A DNA stretch of 64,000 nucleotides from Acidobacteriota bacterium (GCA_035529075.1 DATKXK010000014.1:466807-530806), one strand, 5' to 3'; shown: positions 44,957 to 53,541, counted from the stretch's first letter. The notes: a model not told the origin generated them from the sequence alone. Program-made: numbers and translations.

Positions 44957-45697
44957 CTACGGCGACTCGGAGGCGGCGGCCGTGGATGACTGGCCGGGTA
45001 TTCGCAGCTTTCTCTTGATCGGTATGGTGAAGCGGGACGCCGACTCATCATCCAGCTCAATCGTCACGGACTTGTCGAACGAAGTGTCAATGGCCTCCTT
45101 GCGCAGCTTGAGCACCCCCTGCGCAGTCTTGCCGGCCTTTACCGTCCCGGGCAGTTCCAGATCAAAGTACCCCTCCGGCTGATAGACAAGCCTGACTTTG
45201 AGGTCCTGCTCCGAGACGTTTGTTATGTTGAACTTCATCTCGTCCCTGACCTTTTCCCCAAACTGGGAAATATCCAGCTTGTAGGGTTTTATGATGATCG
45301 GGAATGTTGAATCAGGTCGCGCCAGCACGTCGGCGACAATCCGTACACGCTTGTGCGGCTCGCCCTCGTTCGTCTCGATGCTGGGGCTCTTGGTGATGCG
45401 GCTGCGGTACCGCTTGGTGCTGAATATGATCTCAAGGCGAGTGCTGTCACCGACAGCAAGCTCCGTCGCTTCCAACGGAGCCTTGGTGCACCCTCACCCG
45501 GGGACCACTTTCAGGATTTTCAGGCTGTCATCACCGACGGACTTGAGCCAGAACACGTGTGACACGGTCGAATTCTGCGGTACGAAGCCGAAGTTGAACT
45601 CGGGTTCTTCGATGAGAAGCCGCGGTGCACCGTAGCCCGAAGCCGCCATCACCAGCAGTCCCGCGGCCATTCCGCATAACAGAAGTCGTTTTTTCAT
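44957..45697 (-). CDS. DUF1573 protein with in-frame TGA, candidate selenoprotein
   Basis: Read through one TGA (45496-45494), this is a 246-residue exported protein: signal peptide ~1-23, DUF1573-type beta-sandwich with EEPEFNFGFVPQNSTVSHVF, then LKVVPG-[TGA]-GCTKAPLE-TELAVGD, and a second beta domain to the end. The paralogue just upstream reads EIKTGCGCVAAMPP at the same place, so TGA replaces the first Cys of the GCGC motif (residue 68). The frame is unbroken on both sides, about 67 residues before and 178 after. A SECIS-like stem-loop begins ten bases downstream. AGAGAG precedes ATG 45697. Alternatives are a nonsense mutation or a sequencing error. If Sec is inserted it would give a Sec/Cys pair separated by one Gly. 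Confidence 0.8.
45458..45496 (-). other. SECIS-like element: TGA followed by stem-loop
   Basis: On the minus strand the TGA is followed by ten bases, then AGGCTCCGT, loop TGGAAGCG, and ACGGAGCTT: seven Watson-Crick pairs, one G-T and one A-T. The loop begins ~20 bases past the TGA, and its second base is G. This fits the known limits for bacterial SECIS elements. Confidence 0.6.
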
Positions 45698-45737
45698 CTC
45701 TCTACCGTTACCCTGGGTGTTGCTACTGTTTTATACA

Positions 45738-46469
45738 CTATTTCTGATTAGTCGTCACCAATGATTCTATCCTTGAGTTTCCGCCGGTGACGGGCAGCGT
45801 TATTCTCTGTTCCTCGCCTCCTTCACCGATAAACTCCAGCGTCACCGAACCGGTCAGGGCGGGGGACCAGTCCCTGGGGGCCAACCGGACGTTTACGCGT
45901 CGAGTCGAGCCGGCCGGAAGGGAATCCGGCAGTTCGACCGTAATCGGCACCCCGGGTCCTGATACCAGCGACACCGCGTAGTCTTCGTCCGACCGGTTTC
46001 TCAGCGCGGCGCTCCGTTCAAGCGTTCCCTGGGCCCCGGCGGTGTCAAAAACAATACGGGGCGGCTGCACCGAGATTGCTTCCTCATCGTGCCCGTCGCC
46101 CGGGCCGCAGGTGGCGGTCAGGGTGACCCGGCGCGGGTCCGCTCCTGCACCGGTGAACACCCAGGAAGTACGCCGGGACTCACCTTCGTCGTTTCGCAGA
46201 TGCCAGTAAAAAGTCACGGCAAGACTGTCCCCGGGACGGACACTGGCTTGCGGTGGCATCGCCGCCACACATCCGCAGCCGGTCTTTATCTCGCTGATCA
46301 GCAGCGTGTCGCTGCCCGTGGATCTAAACCAGAACTCATGGGCGACAACTGAATGCCGAGCGACGCTGCCGAAATCAAAATCAGGTTCATCTATCGCAAG
46401 CCTGGGCTGCCCGTGGAGATTCCCCCCGAGCATGACCAGTACTGTAATCGAAGCCGCTCTATATCTCAT
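45738..46469 (-). CDS. Exported DUF1573-containing protein (Cys form)
   Basis: A 243-residue exported protein. The signal peptide is ~1-20. The first DUF1573 domain (DEPDFDFGSVARHSVVAHEF) contains GCGCVAAMPPQASVRPGDSL, keeping both Cys. A second beta domain covers ~125-235 (RIVFDTAGAQGTLERSAALRN). It lies 40 bases upstream of the TGA-containing paralogue in the same direction and has its own promoter, so the two are one operon. DUF1573 proteins are widespread in FCB bacteria; function unknown. The Cys-Gly-Cys pair suggests metal binding or redox activity, which is inference. Confidence 0.85.
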   Translation of the reverse strand: MRYRAASITVLVMLGGNLHGQPRLAIDEPDFDFGSVARHSVVAHEFWFRSTGSDTLLISEIKTGCGCVAAMPPQASVRPGDSLAVTFYWHLRNDEGESRRTSWVFTGAGADPRRVTLTATCGPGDGHDEEAISVQPPRIVFDTAGAQGTLERSAALRNRSDEDYAVSLVSGPGVPITVELPDSLPAGSTRRVNVRLAPRDWSPALTGSVTLEFIGEGGEEQRITLPVTGGNSRIESLVTTNQK

Positions 46470-46516
46470 TTACTTGCTTATATGACCAACACCTTCAGAT
46501 TGTTCCGCTTCCCTGT

Positions 46517-46545
46517 AACTTATTCATATTGCCGGATTTCGTCAA
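46517..46545 (-). promoter_or_regulatory. Promoter of the DUF1573 operon
   Basis: On the minus strand TTGACG (46545-46540), 17-base spacer, TAAGTT (46522-46517), ~48 bases before the start. It is back to back with the promoter of the ABC exporter. Confidence 0.5.
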
Positions 46546-46568
46546 GCCGTTTGCCCGTGATTTTAGAC

Positions 46569-46597
46569 TTGTCTTGTCTGTGTACCTTGCCTACTTT
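46569..46597 (+). promoter_or_regulatory. Promoter of the ABC exporter operon
   Basis: TTGTCT (46569-46574), 17-base spacer, TACTTT (46592-46597), ~38 bases before the ATPase start. The -35 boxes of this and the divergent DUF1573 promoter are 23 bases apart. Confidence 0.45.
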
Positions 46598-46635
46598 ATG
46601 CGGCAACTGTAACCTGGAAAGCAATCGTACCCGAA

Positions 46636-47568
46636 ATGCGAGTAATAGAGGTTCAGGATCTCACCAAGATCTACCAGACGGGGCTGAAGAAGGGCAACGT
46701 GGTGGCTCTCGACGGAGTCATGCTCAGTGTCGATCAGGGAGAAATTTTCGGACTGATCGGCCCCAATGGCGCTGGAAAGACGACGCTGGTCAGGATCCTT
46801 CTGGGTGTTACACGCCTGACCTCAGGATCGGCCCGGATCACCGGCCTGCCCCCGGGTGATCCCTCATCGCGCAACAAGGTAGGGTTTCTGCCGGAAAATC
46901 ACCGGTTTCCGCCCCACCTCACCGGACTTGGTCTGCTGGAATGTGCCGGCCGCCTGCACCGGCTGCCGAGCGCCCGGACCCAGGAGCAGGCCGACCGTCT
47001 GCTGCGCCTGGTAGGCATGGACAAGTGGGCCAGCACCAAGATCCGCAAGTATTCCAAGGGTATGGCGCAACGAATCGGGCTGGCCCAGGCCATGATGGCC
47101 GACCCGGACGTCCTCCTTCTGGATGAGCCCACCGACGGTGTCGATCCGATCGGCAAATCGGAAATCAAGGAGATCCTCAAACGCCTAAAGGGGGAAGGCA
47201 AGACGGTCTTCTTGAATTCACACCTCCTCTCCGAGGTGGAGACGCTGGCTGACAGAGTGGCCATTCTTTCCCGTGGCAAAGTGCTTCGAGTGGGTTCGGT
47301 CGAGGAGTTTACTACCCGGAGCCTGCGCTACGAAATCCAGGCGGCCATCGGCAACGAACGTCTCGAAATTCCCGAGTCGGTCGGTGAAATAGTCAGTATC
47401 ACGACAAAGGAGCTAATTGTTGAACTTCAAATGGAAGAAGGCATCAATCACATAATCGACCAGATGCGTATGAAGCGGATATCCATTCGATCCGTCCAGC
47501 GGGCAAGAGTGTCACTCGAGCAGTCCTTTCTTGAAGCCATCACCGGCAGCGAGGAGTCGGCGGGATGA
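46636..47568 (+). CDS. ABC-2 type transporter ATP-binding protein
   Basis: A 310-residue ATPase of the drug/lipid-export (CcmA/NatA-like) group: Walker A GPNGAGKTTL, Q-loop FLPENHRFPPHLT, signature YSKGMAQRIGLAQAM, Walker B VLLLDEPTDGVDP, switch LNSHLLSEVE. A C-terminal ~90-residue extension follows, as in this group. Its last bases overlap the permease start (ATGA), so the two form one transporter. Substrate unknown. Confidence 0.94.
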   Translation: MRVIEVQDLTKIYQTGLKKGNVVALDGVMLSVDQGEIFGLIGPNGAGKTTLVRILLGVTRLTSGSARITGLPPGDPSSRNKVGFLPENHRFPPHLTGLGLLECAGRLHRLPSARTQEQADRLLRLVGMDKWASTKIRKYSKGMAQRIGLAQAMMADPDVLLLDEPTDGVDPIGKSEIKEILKRLKGEGKTVFLNSHLLSEVETLADRVAILSRGKVLRVGSVEEFTTRSLRYEIQAAIGNERLEIPESVGEIVSITTKELIVELQMEEGINHIIDQMRMKRISIRSVQRARVSLEQSFLEAITGSEESAG

Positions 47569-48362
47569 GGGGTATAACCCGCGACAGCCTGGTGGAGTTT
47601 ATCGATCGCAAGGTGATCTGGGTTTTTGCCGCGCTCCTGCTCCTGGGCATACTGATTGTGCTTCTGACGGGGAAGCTCAATATGGGTCTGAAATTACCGA
47701 TTTCTGACAATGCCGATCTCGAGGGTCTGGACGCGTTGATCAGAGACCCGTTTATGCGCGTGTTCAACGGCTTCCTGGGAATATTCCTGTTTCTGGCGGT
47801 GATGGCGAGCGCCGGCCTGTTTCCGCGCATGCTGGAGCGGGGCCGGATCGATTTTTATCTGTCCAAACCGATCTCACGCGTCGGCCTGCTCCTGAATAAG
47901 TTCCTCGGGCTCTGGACTGTCTACGGCGGCGCCGTGGTTGCGTCCGGGCTGGTACTGTTTGTGGCCATCGGGCTGGTCCACGGCACTTTCTATTTGGCCG
48001 CCGTCTACCTGGTGCTGCTGTCGCTTGCCTCGATCTTTGTATGGCTCACGATTACGACCTTCTTTGGCATACTCAGCGGCTCGACGGCGATGTCAATTAT
48101 GGCTGCTTTCCTGTTCTGGGTGGCGCAACAGGTGCTGGAGGCCAGGCAAGTTCTGAAAAGCCTCCTGGATTCCGATCTGGCCGATGCCGTTCTCGATGCC
48201 GTGTACTACATCCTGCCCAAGACCAACGCAATGTCCGATGCCTTCTACGCTCTTGCGCTCGGCCGGCCCGTCGGAGACTGGGTGCCTGTCTGGAGTACTC
48301 TGCTGTTTGCGGTCGTGCTTCTGTACCTCTCTGCCCTGGTTATGAGACGCAAGGATTTCTGA
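47565..48362 (+). CDS. ABC-2 type transporter permease
   Basis: A 265-residue membrane protein with six hydrophobic segments: ~18-36 (IWVFAALLLLGILIVLLTG), 64-86, 110-140, 145-170, 175-195 and 238-258. In between lies the RMLERGRIDFYLSKPISRVG loop typical of ABC-2 permeases. Translation is coupled to the ATPase gene by a four-base overlap. The substrate is not evident. Confidence 0.88.
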   Translation: MRGITRDSLVEFIDRKVIWVFAALLLLGILIVLLTGKLNMGLKLPISDNADLEGLDALIRDPFMRVFNGFLGIFLFLAVMASAGLFPRMLERGRIDFYLSKPISRVGLLLNKFLGLWTVYGGAVVASGLVLFVAIGLVHGTFYLAAVYLVLLSLASIFVWLTITTFFGILSGSTAMSIMAAFLFWVAQQVLEARQVLKSLLDSDLADAVLDAVYYILPKTNAMSDAFYALALGRPVGDWVPVWSTLLFAVVLLYLSALVMRRKDF

Positions 48363-48459
48363 CGTTTCTGCCGTAAACCCCGGAACGTGAGACTATCGAG
48401 CAAAACGGTCAGGCCGGGAGTGCCCTTACTCCCTGGGCTGACAATTTGACGCCGCAGGC

Positions 48460-48488
48460 TTTACACTTGACGCAGGGCTGTCTATATT
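48460..48488 (+). promoter_or_regulatory. Promoter of the M20 dipeptidase gene
   Basis: TTTACA (48460-48465), 17-base spacer, TATATT (48483-48488), ~40 bases before the start. Confidence 0.6.
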
Positions 48489-48527
48489 CCGTGCTAAAAA
48501 CAATCGCCTGCTTTTGAAAGGATCGAC

Positions 48528-49895
48528 ATGACCGCATTTGAGTATCTCGAGAAAACCGAAAAGAAACGCATGGGTGAACTTTTCCGTCTGCTGAGTTTCC
48601 CGTCAGTCTCAGGCAAGTTGGAGCACCGGAAAGACATGGTGGCCTGTGCCCGCTGGCTGGTGGATCATCTCAAGGGGATCGGGTTCAAGGCCCGTACTTA
48701 TCCGACCGGCGGTCACCCGGTCGTGTATGCCGAGTACGTTGTCAATCCCGGTGCGAACACGGTGCTGTACTATGGCCACTATGACGTTCAGCCTCCGGAA
48801 CCGCTGGACCTCTGGAAGTCGCCGCCGTTCAAACCCGAGATACGCGACGGATACATTTATGCCCGCGGAGCGACCGACGATAAGGGGCAAACCTTTACCC
48901 ATGTAAAGGGCCTCGAGGCGCTAATCAAGGCAACCGGCACGCTGCCGGTCAACGTCAAGATGTTGATCGAAGGTGAAGAGGAAACGGCCTCGGCCAATCT
49001 GCCTGGTTTTCTGAGGAAGCATCGCAAGATGCTCAAGGCCGACATTATCGCCGTCTCGGATACGGGTCAGTTCAGCAAGACTCTGCCGGCCGTGACCTTC
49101 GGCCTGCGAGGTATCGCCGCCGCCGAGGTTTTCGTATACGGACCCAACCGGGACGTACATTCCGGAACGTTCGGCGGGACGATCACTAATCCGGTCAATG
49201 CCCTCTGCTGGATGGTGGGGCAGCTTCACGACAAGAACGGCCGGGTAACTATCCCCGGTTTTTACAAGCATGCCGGGCCCGTCACACCGTGGGAACGGAA
49301 GCAGTTCAGGCGGCTGCCGTTCAATGAAGTGTCGTTCAGGAAATCACTGGGGGTGCCGGCTTTCTTCGGCGAAAAAGGGTACAGCACGCTGGAACGGTCG
49401 TGGTGCCGTCCAACTCTGGACGTCAACGGCATCACGGGAGGCTACCAGGGCGAAGGCACGAAGACGATAATCCCGTCGATGGCCTCGTGCAAAATTACCA
49501 TGCGCCTGGTGCCGAACATGGACCCGACGGACATCTGCAACAAGCTGGAGAAGTACCTGAAAAAGATCGCGCCGAAAACGGTCAGGATAAAGGTGGACAA
49601 GCTCGGCGGCGCCGGGGGAGTGGTTGTGCCGACTGACGGGCCCTGGCTGGAGGCCGCCGCCCGCGCCGTCAAGGCCGGGTTCGGCAAACGGCCCGTCTTC
49701 ATGAAAGAGGGCGGGTCGATCCCGATCGTCAGCGACTTCAAATCTATCCTTGGCCTGGATACGCTGCTTATCGGTTTCGGGCAGTACGATGACAACATTC
49801 ACTCGCCCAACGAACGCTTTCGGGTCCGCGACTTTGAACGCGGATGCAGGACGGCGGCGGCGCTGCCGGGCGAGCTGGCGGGGGTAAAGCGCTGA
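48528..49895 (+). CDS. M20 family dipeptidase
   Basis: A 455-residue two-zinc dipeptidase/carboxypeptidase. LYYGHYDVQPPEPLDLW supplies the first His and the catalytic Asp, YARGATDDKGQ the bridging Asp, and MLIEGEEETAS the catalytic Glu pair. AVSDTGQF gives a further metal Asp, and the last His is in DDNIHSPNERF. The dimerisation domain lies between ~200 and ~330. It hydrolyses dipeptides or related amides in the cytoplasm. GAAAGGAT precedes ATG 48528. Its TGA overlaps the SDR start (TGATG). Confidence 0.93.
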   Translation: MTAFEYLEKTEKKRMGELFRLLSFPSVSGKLEHRKDMVACARWLVDHLKGIGFKARTYPTGGHPVVYAEYVVNPGANTVLYYGHYDVQPPEPLDLWKSPPFKPEIRDGYIYARGATDDKGQTFTHVKGLEALIKATGTLPVNVKMLIEGEEETASANLPGFLRKHRKMLKADIIAVSDTGQFSKTLPAVTFGLRGIAAAEVFVYGPNRDVHSGTFGGTITNPVNALCWMVGQLHDKNGRVTIPGFYKHAGPVTPWERKQFRRLPFNEVSFRKSLGVPAFFGEKGYSTLERSWCRPTLDVNGITGGYQGEGTKTIIPSMASCKITMRLVPNMDPTDICNKLEKYLKKIAPKTVRIKVDKLGGAGGVVVPTDGPWLEAAARAVKAGFGKRPVFMKEGGSIPIVSDFKSILGLDTLLIGFGQYDDNIHSPNERFRVRDFERGCRTAAALPGELAGVKR

Positions 49896-50680
49896 TGGAT
49901 CTTGAACTGACAGGCAAACACGCACTGGTGACCGGGGCTTCGTCGGGACTTGGTGCCTCGGCCGCCATGGAACTTGCGGCCGAGGGAGCCGAGGTCACAA
50001 TCAACTCGCGGTCAGAGGAGCGTCTGGACGAAGTAGCCGAGACGATTGCCACCGCGACGGGCACAAAACCGAACGTCCTGGCCGGAGACCTGTCCAATGA
50101 GGCGGATCTCGACCGCTTGTGCAAAACCGTGAGCCGGGCACGGATAGATATCTTTGTCTCCAACAGCGGCGGACCTCCGGTGGGTCAGTTTACCGACCTT
50201 TCCTCCGAAACCTGGGATGACGCCTGCGACCTGCTGTTGCGGCCGGCCGTTCGTCTGACTCGGGCGGTGATTGACGGCATGATCGAACGCCGATTCGGTC
50301 GCCTGATCTACATCACCTCGATTGCCGTTCTTCAGCCCGTAGACGACCTGATCCTGTCCAACACCTATCGTGCGGGCGTGACCGCCTTCTGCAAGACCGT
50401 ATCGAATAACTACGCCCGCCACGGTATCACCGCCAACTGTGTTTGTCCGGGTTACACCGCTACCGAGAGGCTGATCAGCTTGGCCCAAACTAGGGCCGAG
50501 AACGCAGGCAAGACCCCTGACGAGATCATGGCCGGCTTTGCGTCGGCGGCAGCAGCCGGAAGGGTAGGTCAACCAGAAGAGTTGGCGGCGCTGATTGCGT
50601 TTCTGGCCGGCACAAAAGCGGCCTTCATCACCGGTTGCTCCATCCCGGTGGACGGCGGGGCGAATAAAGCGCTCATATAG
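49895..50680 (+). CDS. SDR family oxidoreductase without the canonical Tyr-x3-Lys
   Basis: A 261-residue short-chain dehydrogenase-fold protein. The nucleotide-binding TGASSGLGASAAMELA is at 13-28, then VSNSGGPP (the NNAG-like element), ITSIAV with the catalytic-region Ser, and CPGYTATERL. Where Tyr-x3-Lys is expected the sequence reads SNTYRAGVTAF: there is a Tyr, but the residue four later is Val, and aligning on Arg would put Ser at the Tyr place. The C-terminus (FITGCSIPVDGGANKAL) is typical. ATG 49895 overlaps the M20 stop. Catalytic ability and substrate are uncertain. Confidence 0.88.
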   Translation: MDLELTGKHALVTGASSGLGASAAMELAAEGAEVTINSRSEERLDEVAETIATATGTKPNVLAGDLSNEADLDRLCKTVSRARIDIFVSNSGGPPVGQFTDLSSETWDDACDLLLRPAVRLTRAVIDGMIERRFGRLIYITSIAVLQPVDDLILSNTYRAGVTAFCKTVSNNYARHGITANCVCPGYTATERLISLAQTRAENAGKTPDEIMAGFASAAAAGRVGQPEELAALIAFLAGTKAAFITGCSIPVDGGANKALI

Positions 50681-50747
50681 CCGGTTGTGTGATGGTAAGT
50701 TGCGGCACATATATGAAGTAACACCTTAGGCATGGACGACGCGGTGC

Positions 50748-51647
50748 GTGCAGCACGAAAATAGCAGTACGGTCAAACAGCCGGCCACATTTCTGCTGGT
50801 CGGAGCGATCGCTATTCTCCAGTTGGTCGCCTCGATCTGCTATCCTATCGCCAAGTACGGGCTGAACACGATAGAACCGTTCACCTTTGCGTTTTTTCGC
50901 TACCTGCTTGCCTCGGTCCTGTTGCTGGGCATTGCCCGGCTCAGGCGTTACCGCACTCCGATCGCTCGCAAAGACTGGCCGAAGGTCGTGTTGCTCGGCG
51001 TTCTGATCATCCCCTTCAACCAGACTCTGTTCCTGGTGGGTCAATCCCTCACGGCGGCCGGACATGGCGCGTTTATATTCGCAACCACACCCATCTGGAT
51101 TTTCGTGCTGGCTCTTGTTCATCTCAAGGAGAAACTGATCTGGCGACGCCTGCTCGGCTTTCTGATCGCCGCGGCAGGCGTAATGACGATCATGCTCTCC
51201 GGGGCCGTCGAGGTGGGCACTGAGTATCTTTTCGGCGATCTGATTATCATCGTGTCCGTGATTGCCTGGGCCTACTACACGATTATCGGGAAACCGCTGG
51301 TGGCCAAATACGGAGCGCTCCGAATGACGGCGTATGCGCTCGCCATCGGCTCAGCCATATACATCCCGTTCGGTCTGTACTGGGCACTGAGGTACGACTA
51401 CTCGCAGGCATCTCTTGCAGCCTGGGGCTCGGTCGTCTACATGGCGGTGGGGCTGTCCGTAGTCGTGTACGTCCTCTGGTACTGGGTGCTCAAGTATATG
51501 GATGCATCCCGCGTGGCCGTATACCACAACGTCCAGCCGGTGATCGCGGCGGTGGTCGCCTATTCCTTCCTTGGCGAACAGATCGGCCTGGCGTTCGTCA
51601 TTGGCGGGCTCTCCGTCATGGCGGGCGTAATCATAACCGAATTGTAG
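50748..51647 (+). CDS. DMT superfamily (EamA) transporter
   Basis: A 299-residue protein with ten hydrophobic helices in two EamA repeats. The first runs from ~14 (FLLVGAIAILQLVASICYPIAKYG) through NQTLFLVGQSLTAAGHGAFIFATTPIW (part), the second from LFGDLIIIVSVIAWAYYTIIGKPL to the end (YSFLGEQIGLAFVIGGLSVMAGV). EamA proteins export amino acids, drugs or metabolites. The start is GTG 50748; no better start is in frame and the ribosome site is weak. The substrate cannot be inferred. Confidence 0.92.
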   Translation: MQHENSSTVKQPATFLLVGAIAILQLVASICYPIAKYGLNTIEPFTFAFFRYLLASVLLLGIARLRRYRTPIARKDWPKVVLLGVLIIPFNQTLFLVGQSLTAAGHGAFIFATTPIWIFVLALVHLKEKLIWRRLLGFLIAAAGVMTIMLSGAVEVGTEYLFGDLIIIVSVIAWAYYTIIGKPLVAKYGALRMTAYALAIGSAIYIPFGLYWALRYDYSQASLAAWGSVVYMAVGLSVVVYVLWYWVLKYMDASRVAVYHNVQPVIAAVVAYSFLGEQIGLAFVIGGLSVMAGVIITEL

Positions 51648-51734
51648 GGGAGAGTTCGGCGTTTTGGATGCTCGGCCGGTGCCGGCCGCTTTGCAGGATC
51701 GGGTAGAGCGAAGAGACGTCGCCCCGGAATCCGG

Positions 51735-52244
51735 CTAATGTCCCTCCCAGCTTCTGAAATCGGCAAACTGCCGGGAATTGACGAAGGTCTGGGGATCAGC
51801 TATAAAAGAGAGCATGTTATCGATGAGATAGACGTGGTCGCGTTCCTCGTCGGCGATTCGGTTCAGGAGCTTTTTGCGCGCCGGATCCTTCTCCTTTGCG
51901 GCTTCATCACTGTACATTCTCACGGCCGCCTCTTCGATCTTGAGCGCCTCGGTCCAGACGGCCCGAGCATCATCGCCGAAGCTCTGGTCCGGACCCTGCC
52001 CGGCCAGTTCCAGGAAAAGGTTCCGGGGAGCCGACAGCGACCCGCTGTTGCCGTCAAGCTCTTCTTCTGCCCGGTCGGCCCTGCCGTCGTGTAATTGTCT
52101 GAAAACCTGATAGTGACGTTCCTCTTCTTCGGCCAGGTAGATCAGAATCTTCTTCAATTCCGGTTGGGCGGTGGCCTCGGCTGCGCGTTCGTAAAAGGCT
52201 TTGCCGTCCAGTTCCATCTGCATGGCGAACTCAACTATATCCAT
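51735..52244 (-). CDS. Ferritin-like / rubrerythrin-type di-iron protein
   Basis: A 169-residue four-helix-bundle protein. Di-iron ligands are visible as FAMQMELDGKAFYERAAE (first Glu), LAEEEERHYQVF (Glu-x-x-His), TEALKIEEAAVRMY (third Glu) and IADEERDHVYLIDNM (second Glu-x-x-His). There is no C-terminal rubredoxin domain, so it is a 'short' erythrin-like member. It would act in peroxide reduction or iron handling. A GGGAGC ribosome site precedes ATG 52244. It is convergent with the DMT transporter. Confidence 0.88.
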   Translation of the reverse strand: MDIVEFAMQMELDGKAFYERAAEATAQPELKKILIYLAEEEERHYQVFRQLHDGRADRAEEELDGNSGSLSAPRNLFLELAGQGPDQSFGDDARAVWTEALKIEEAAVRMYSDEAAKEKDPARKKLLNRIADEERDHVYLIDNMLSFIADPQTFVNSRQFADFRSWEGH

Positions 52245-52360
52245 AAATGCTCCCGATGTGCCGCAATTTCCTCGTTTTCCGTCAGCGTCAGGTCGCGAGA
52301 CCGACCGGCGCTTCAGTTATCCGTCGTTCGAAGCCGCTTCTGACGCGCCCAAAGCCGGTG

Positions 52361-53500
52361 TCAATCCATCCGCGGGGGTTTGAGATTCTCCTTGGAGAAC
52401 TCTTTCTCCAGGTCAGGATCGGTGAACACGCCGTCCTTGCGAATGAGCTTGCCGTCGAAATAGATTTCGCCGCCGCCGTATTCCGACCGCTGAATGAGCA
52501 CCAGGTCCCAGTGAATTGCCGACTGGTTGCCGTTGGGTGCCTCATCATAGCTCTGTCCCGGGGTCAAGTGGAGCGACCCGGCAATCTTCTCGTCGAACAG
52601 CGTGTCCCGCATGGGGTGCAGAATGAACGGATTCACTCCCAGGGCGAACTCACCGACATATCGGGCACCCTCGTCGGTGTCGAATATCTCGTTGAGTTTC
52701 TCATTGTCGCCCTGGCACGTAGCCTTCGTGATCCTGCCCTTTTCGAACGTTAGTGAAATGTTGGTGTAAGCCTTGCCCTGGTGCAGCGACGGGGTGTTGT
52801 AAGTGATCGTGCCGTTGACCGAATCGCGCACGGGCGCCGTGTACACCTCACCGTCAGGGATATTCCGTGTTCCATCGCACTTGACCACGGGAATGCCCTC
52901 GATGGAGAGCTTCAGGTCCGTGCCGGGCGACTTGATCTCCACCCGGTCGACGGTCTTCATCAGTGCCACGAGTCGATCCTGGGCACGAGACATCTTGGCG
53001 TAATCGGCGCAGCAGACGTCGTAGTAGTAGTCGGCGAAGGCTTCCTGTGAGGTCTCGGCGAGTTGTGCCATGGCATTGTTGGGATACCGAAGAACTACCC
53101 ATTTGGTCCGCTTGACGCGCTCTTCCAGATGCACCGGCTTATAGAAGAGTTGGTTCTGTTTTTCCATCTGCTTGCGGTCGATGTCGGCCAGATCGAAGGG
53201 GTTGTCCGAGCCGCGCAGGCCGATGTAGGCATCGGTTCGCTTCATCAACTCCAGATGAAGCTCGGCCAGTTTCTTGAACTGGGCGTCCGTGGCTTTCCCG
53301 ACGAATTGTCGAATCAGCGATTCGTCGCTGTAGTACCAGAACGGCGTGGCTCCTTTTTCGGTGGCCAGCCTGATCACCTCTTTTCCAAGCTCGAGGGTCT
53401 CCTTTCCCTTGATCTCCAGGTAGAGTACCTCTCCGGGTTGAAGATCAGTGGAGTAGTCTATGAGCTGGCGGGCGAGAATCTCGTTGCGCTTGTCTTTCAC
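52361..53500 (-). CDS. M29 family aminopeptidase
   Basis: A 379-residue M29 (AmpS/PepS-type) metal-dependent aminopeptidase. Recognisable parts are an N-terminal domain (LARQLIDYSTDLQPGEVLYLE), the middle region GTDLKLSIEGIPVVKCDG-RNIPDGEVYTAPV, and the metal-site C-terminal half (YVGEFALGVNP, DEKIAGSLHLTPGQSYDEA, SAIHWDLVLI and FDGKLIRKDGVF). The start is GTG 53500, six bases behind CGGAGA; the longer open frame upstream has no family similarity. It is divergent from the DUF72 gene. Confidence 0.93.
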   Translation of the reverse strand: MKDKRNEILARQLIDYSTDLQPGEVLYLEIKGKETLELGKEVIRLATEKGATPFWYYSDESLIRQFVGKATDAQFKKLAELHLELMKRTDAYIGLRGSDNPFDLADIDRKQMEKQNQLFYKPVHLEERVKRTKWVVLRYPNNAMAQLAETSQEAFADYYYDVCCADYAKMSRAQDRLVALMKTVDRVEIKSPGTDLKLSIEGIPVVKCDGTRNIPDGEVYTAPVRDSVNGTITYNTPSLHQGKAYTNISLTFEKGRITKATCQGDNEKLNEIFDTDEGARYVGEFALGVNPFILHPMRDTLFDEKIAGSLHLTPGQSYDEAPNGNQSAIHWDLVLIQRSEYGGGEIYFDGKLIRKDGVFTDPDLEKEFSKENLKPPRMD

Positions 53501-53541
53501 TTCGGTTCTCCGAAATATGAGGGTCAATTTAACTTTGGGCC

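Noticed and set aside
44957..45475. A separate 172-residue gene starting after the TGA
   Set aside because: Its proposed start lies inside the DUF1573 fold and has no ribosome site; frame and homology join it to the upstream 67 residues through the TGA.
44957..45697. Pseudogene explanation for the TGA
   Set aside because: Not excluded, but less likely: only one stop, at a functional Cys, no other damage, and a SECIS-like stem in the right place.
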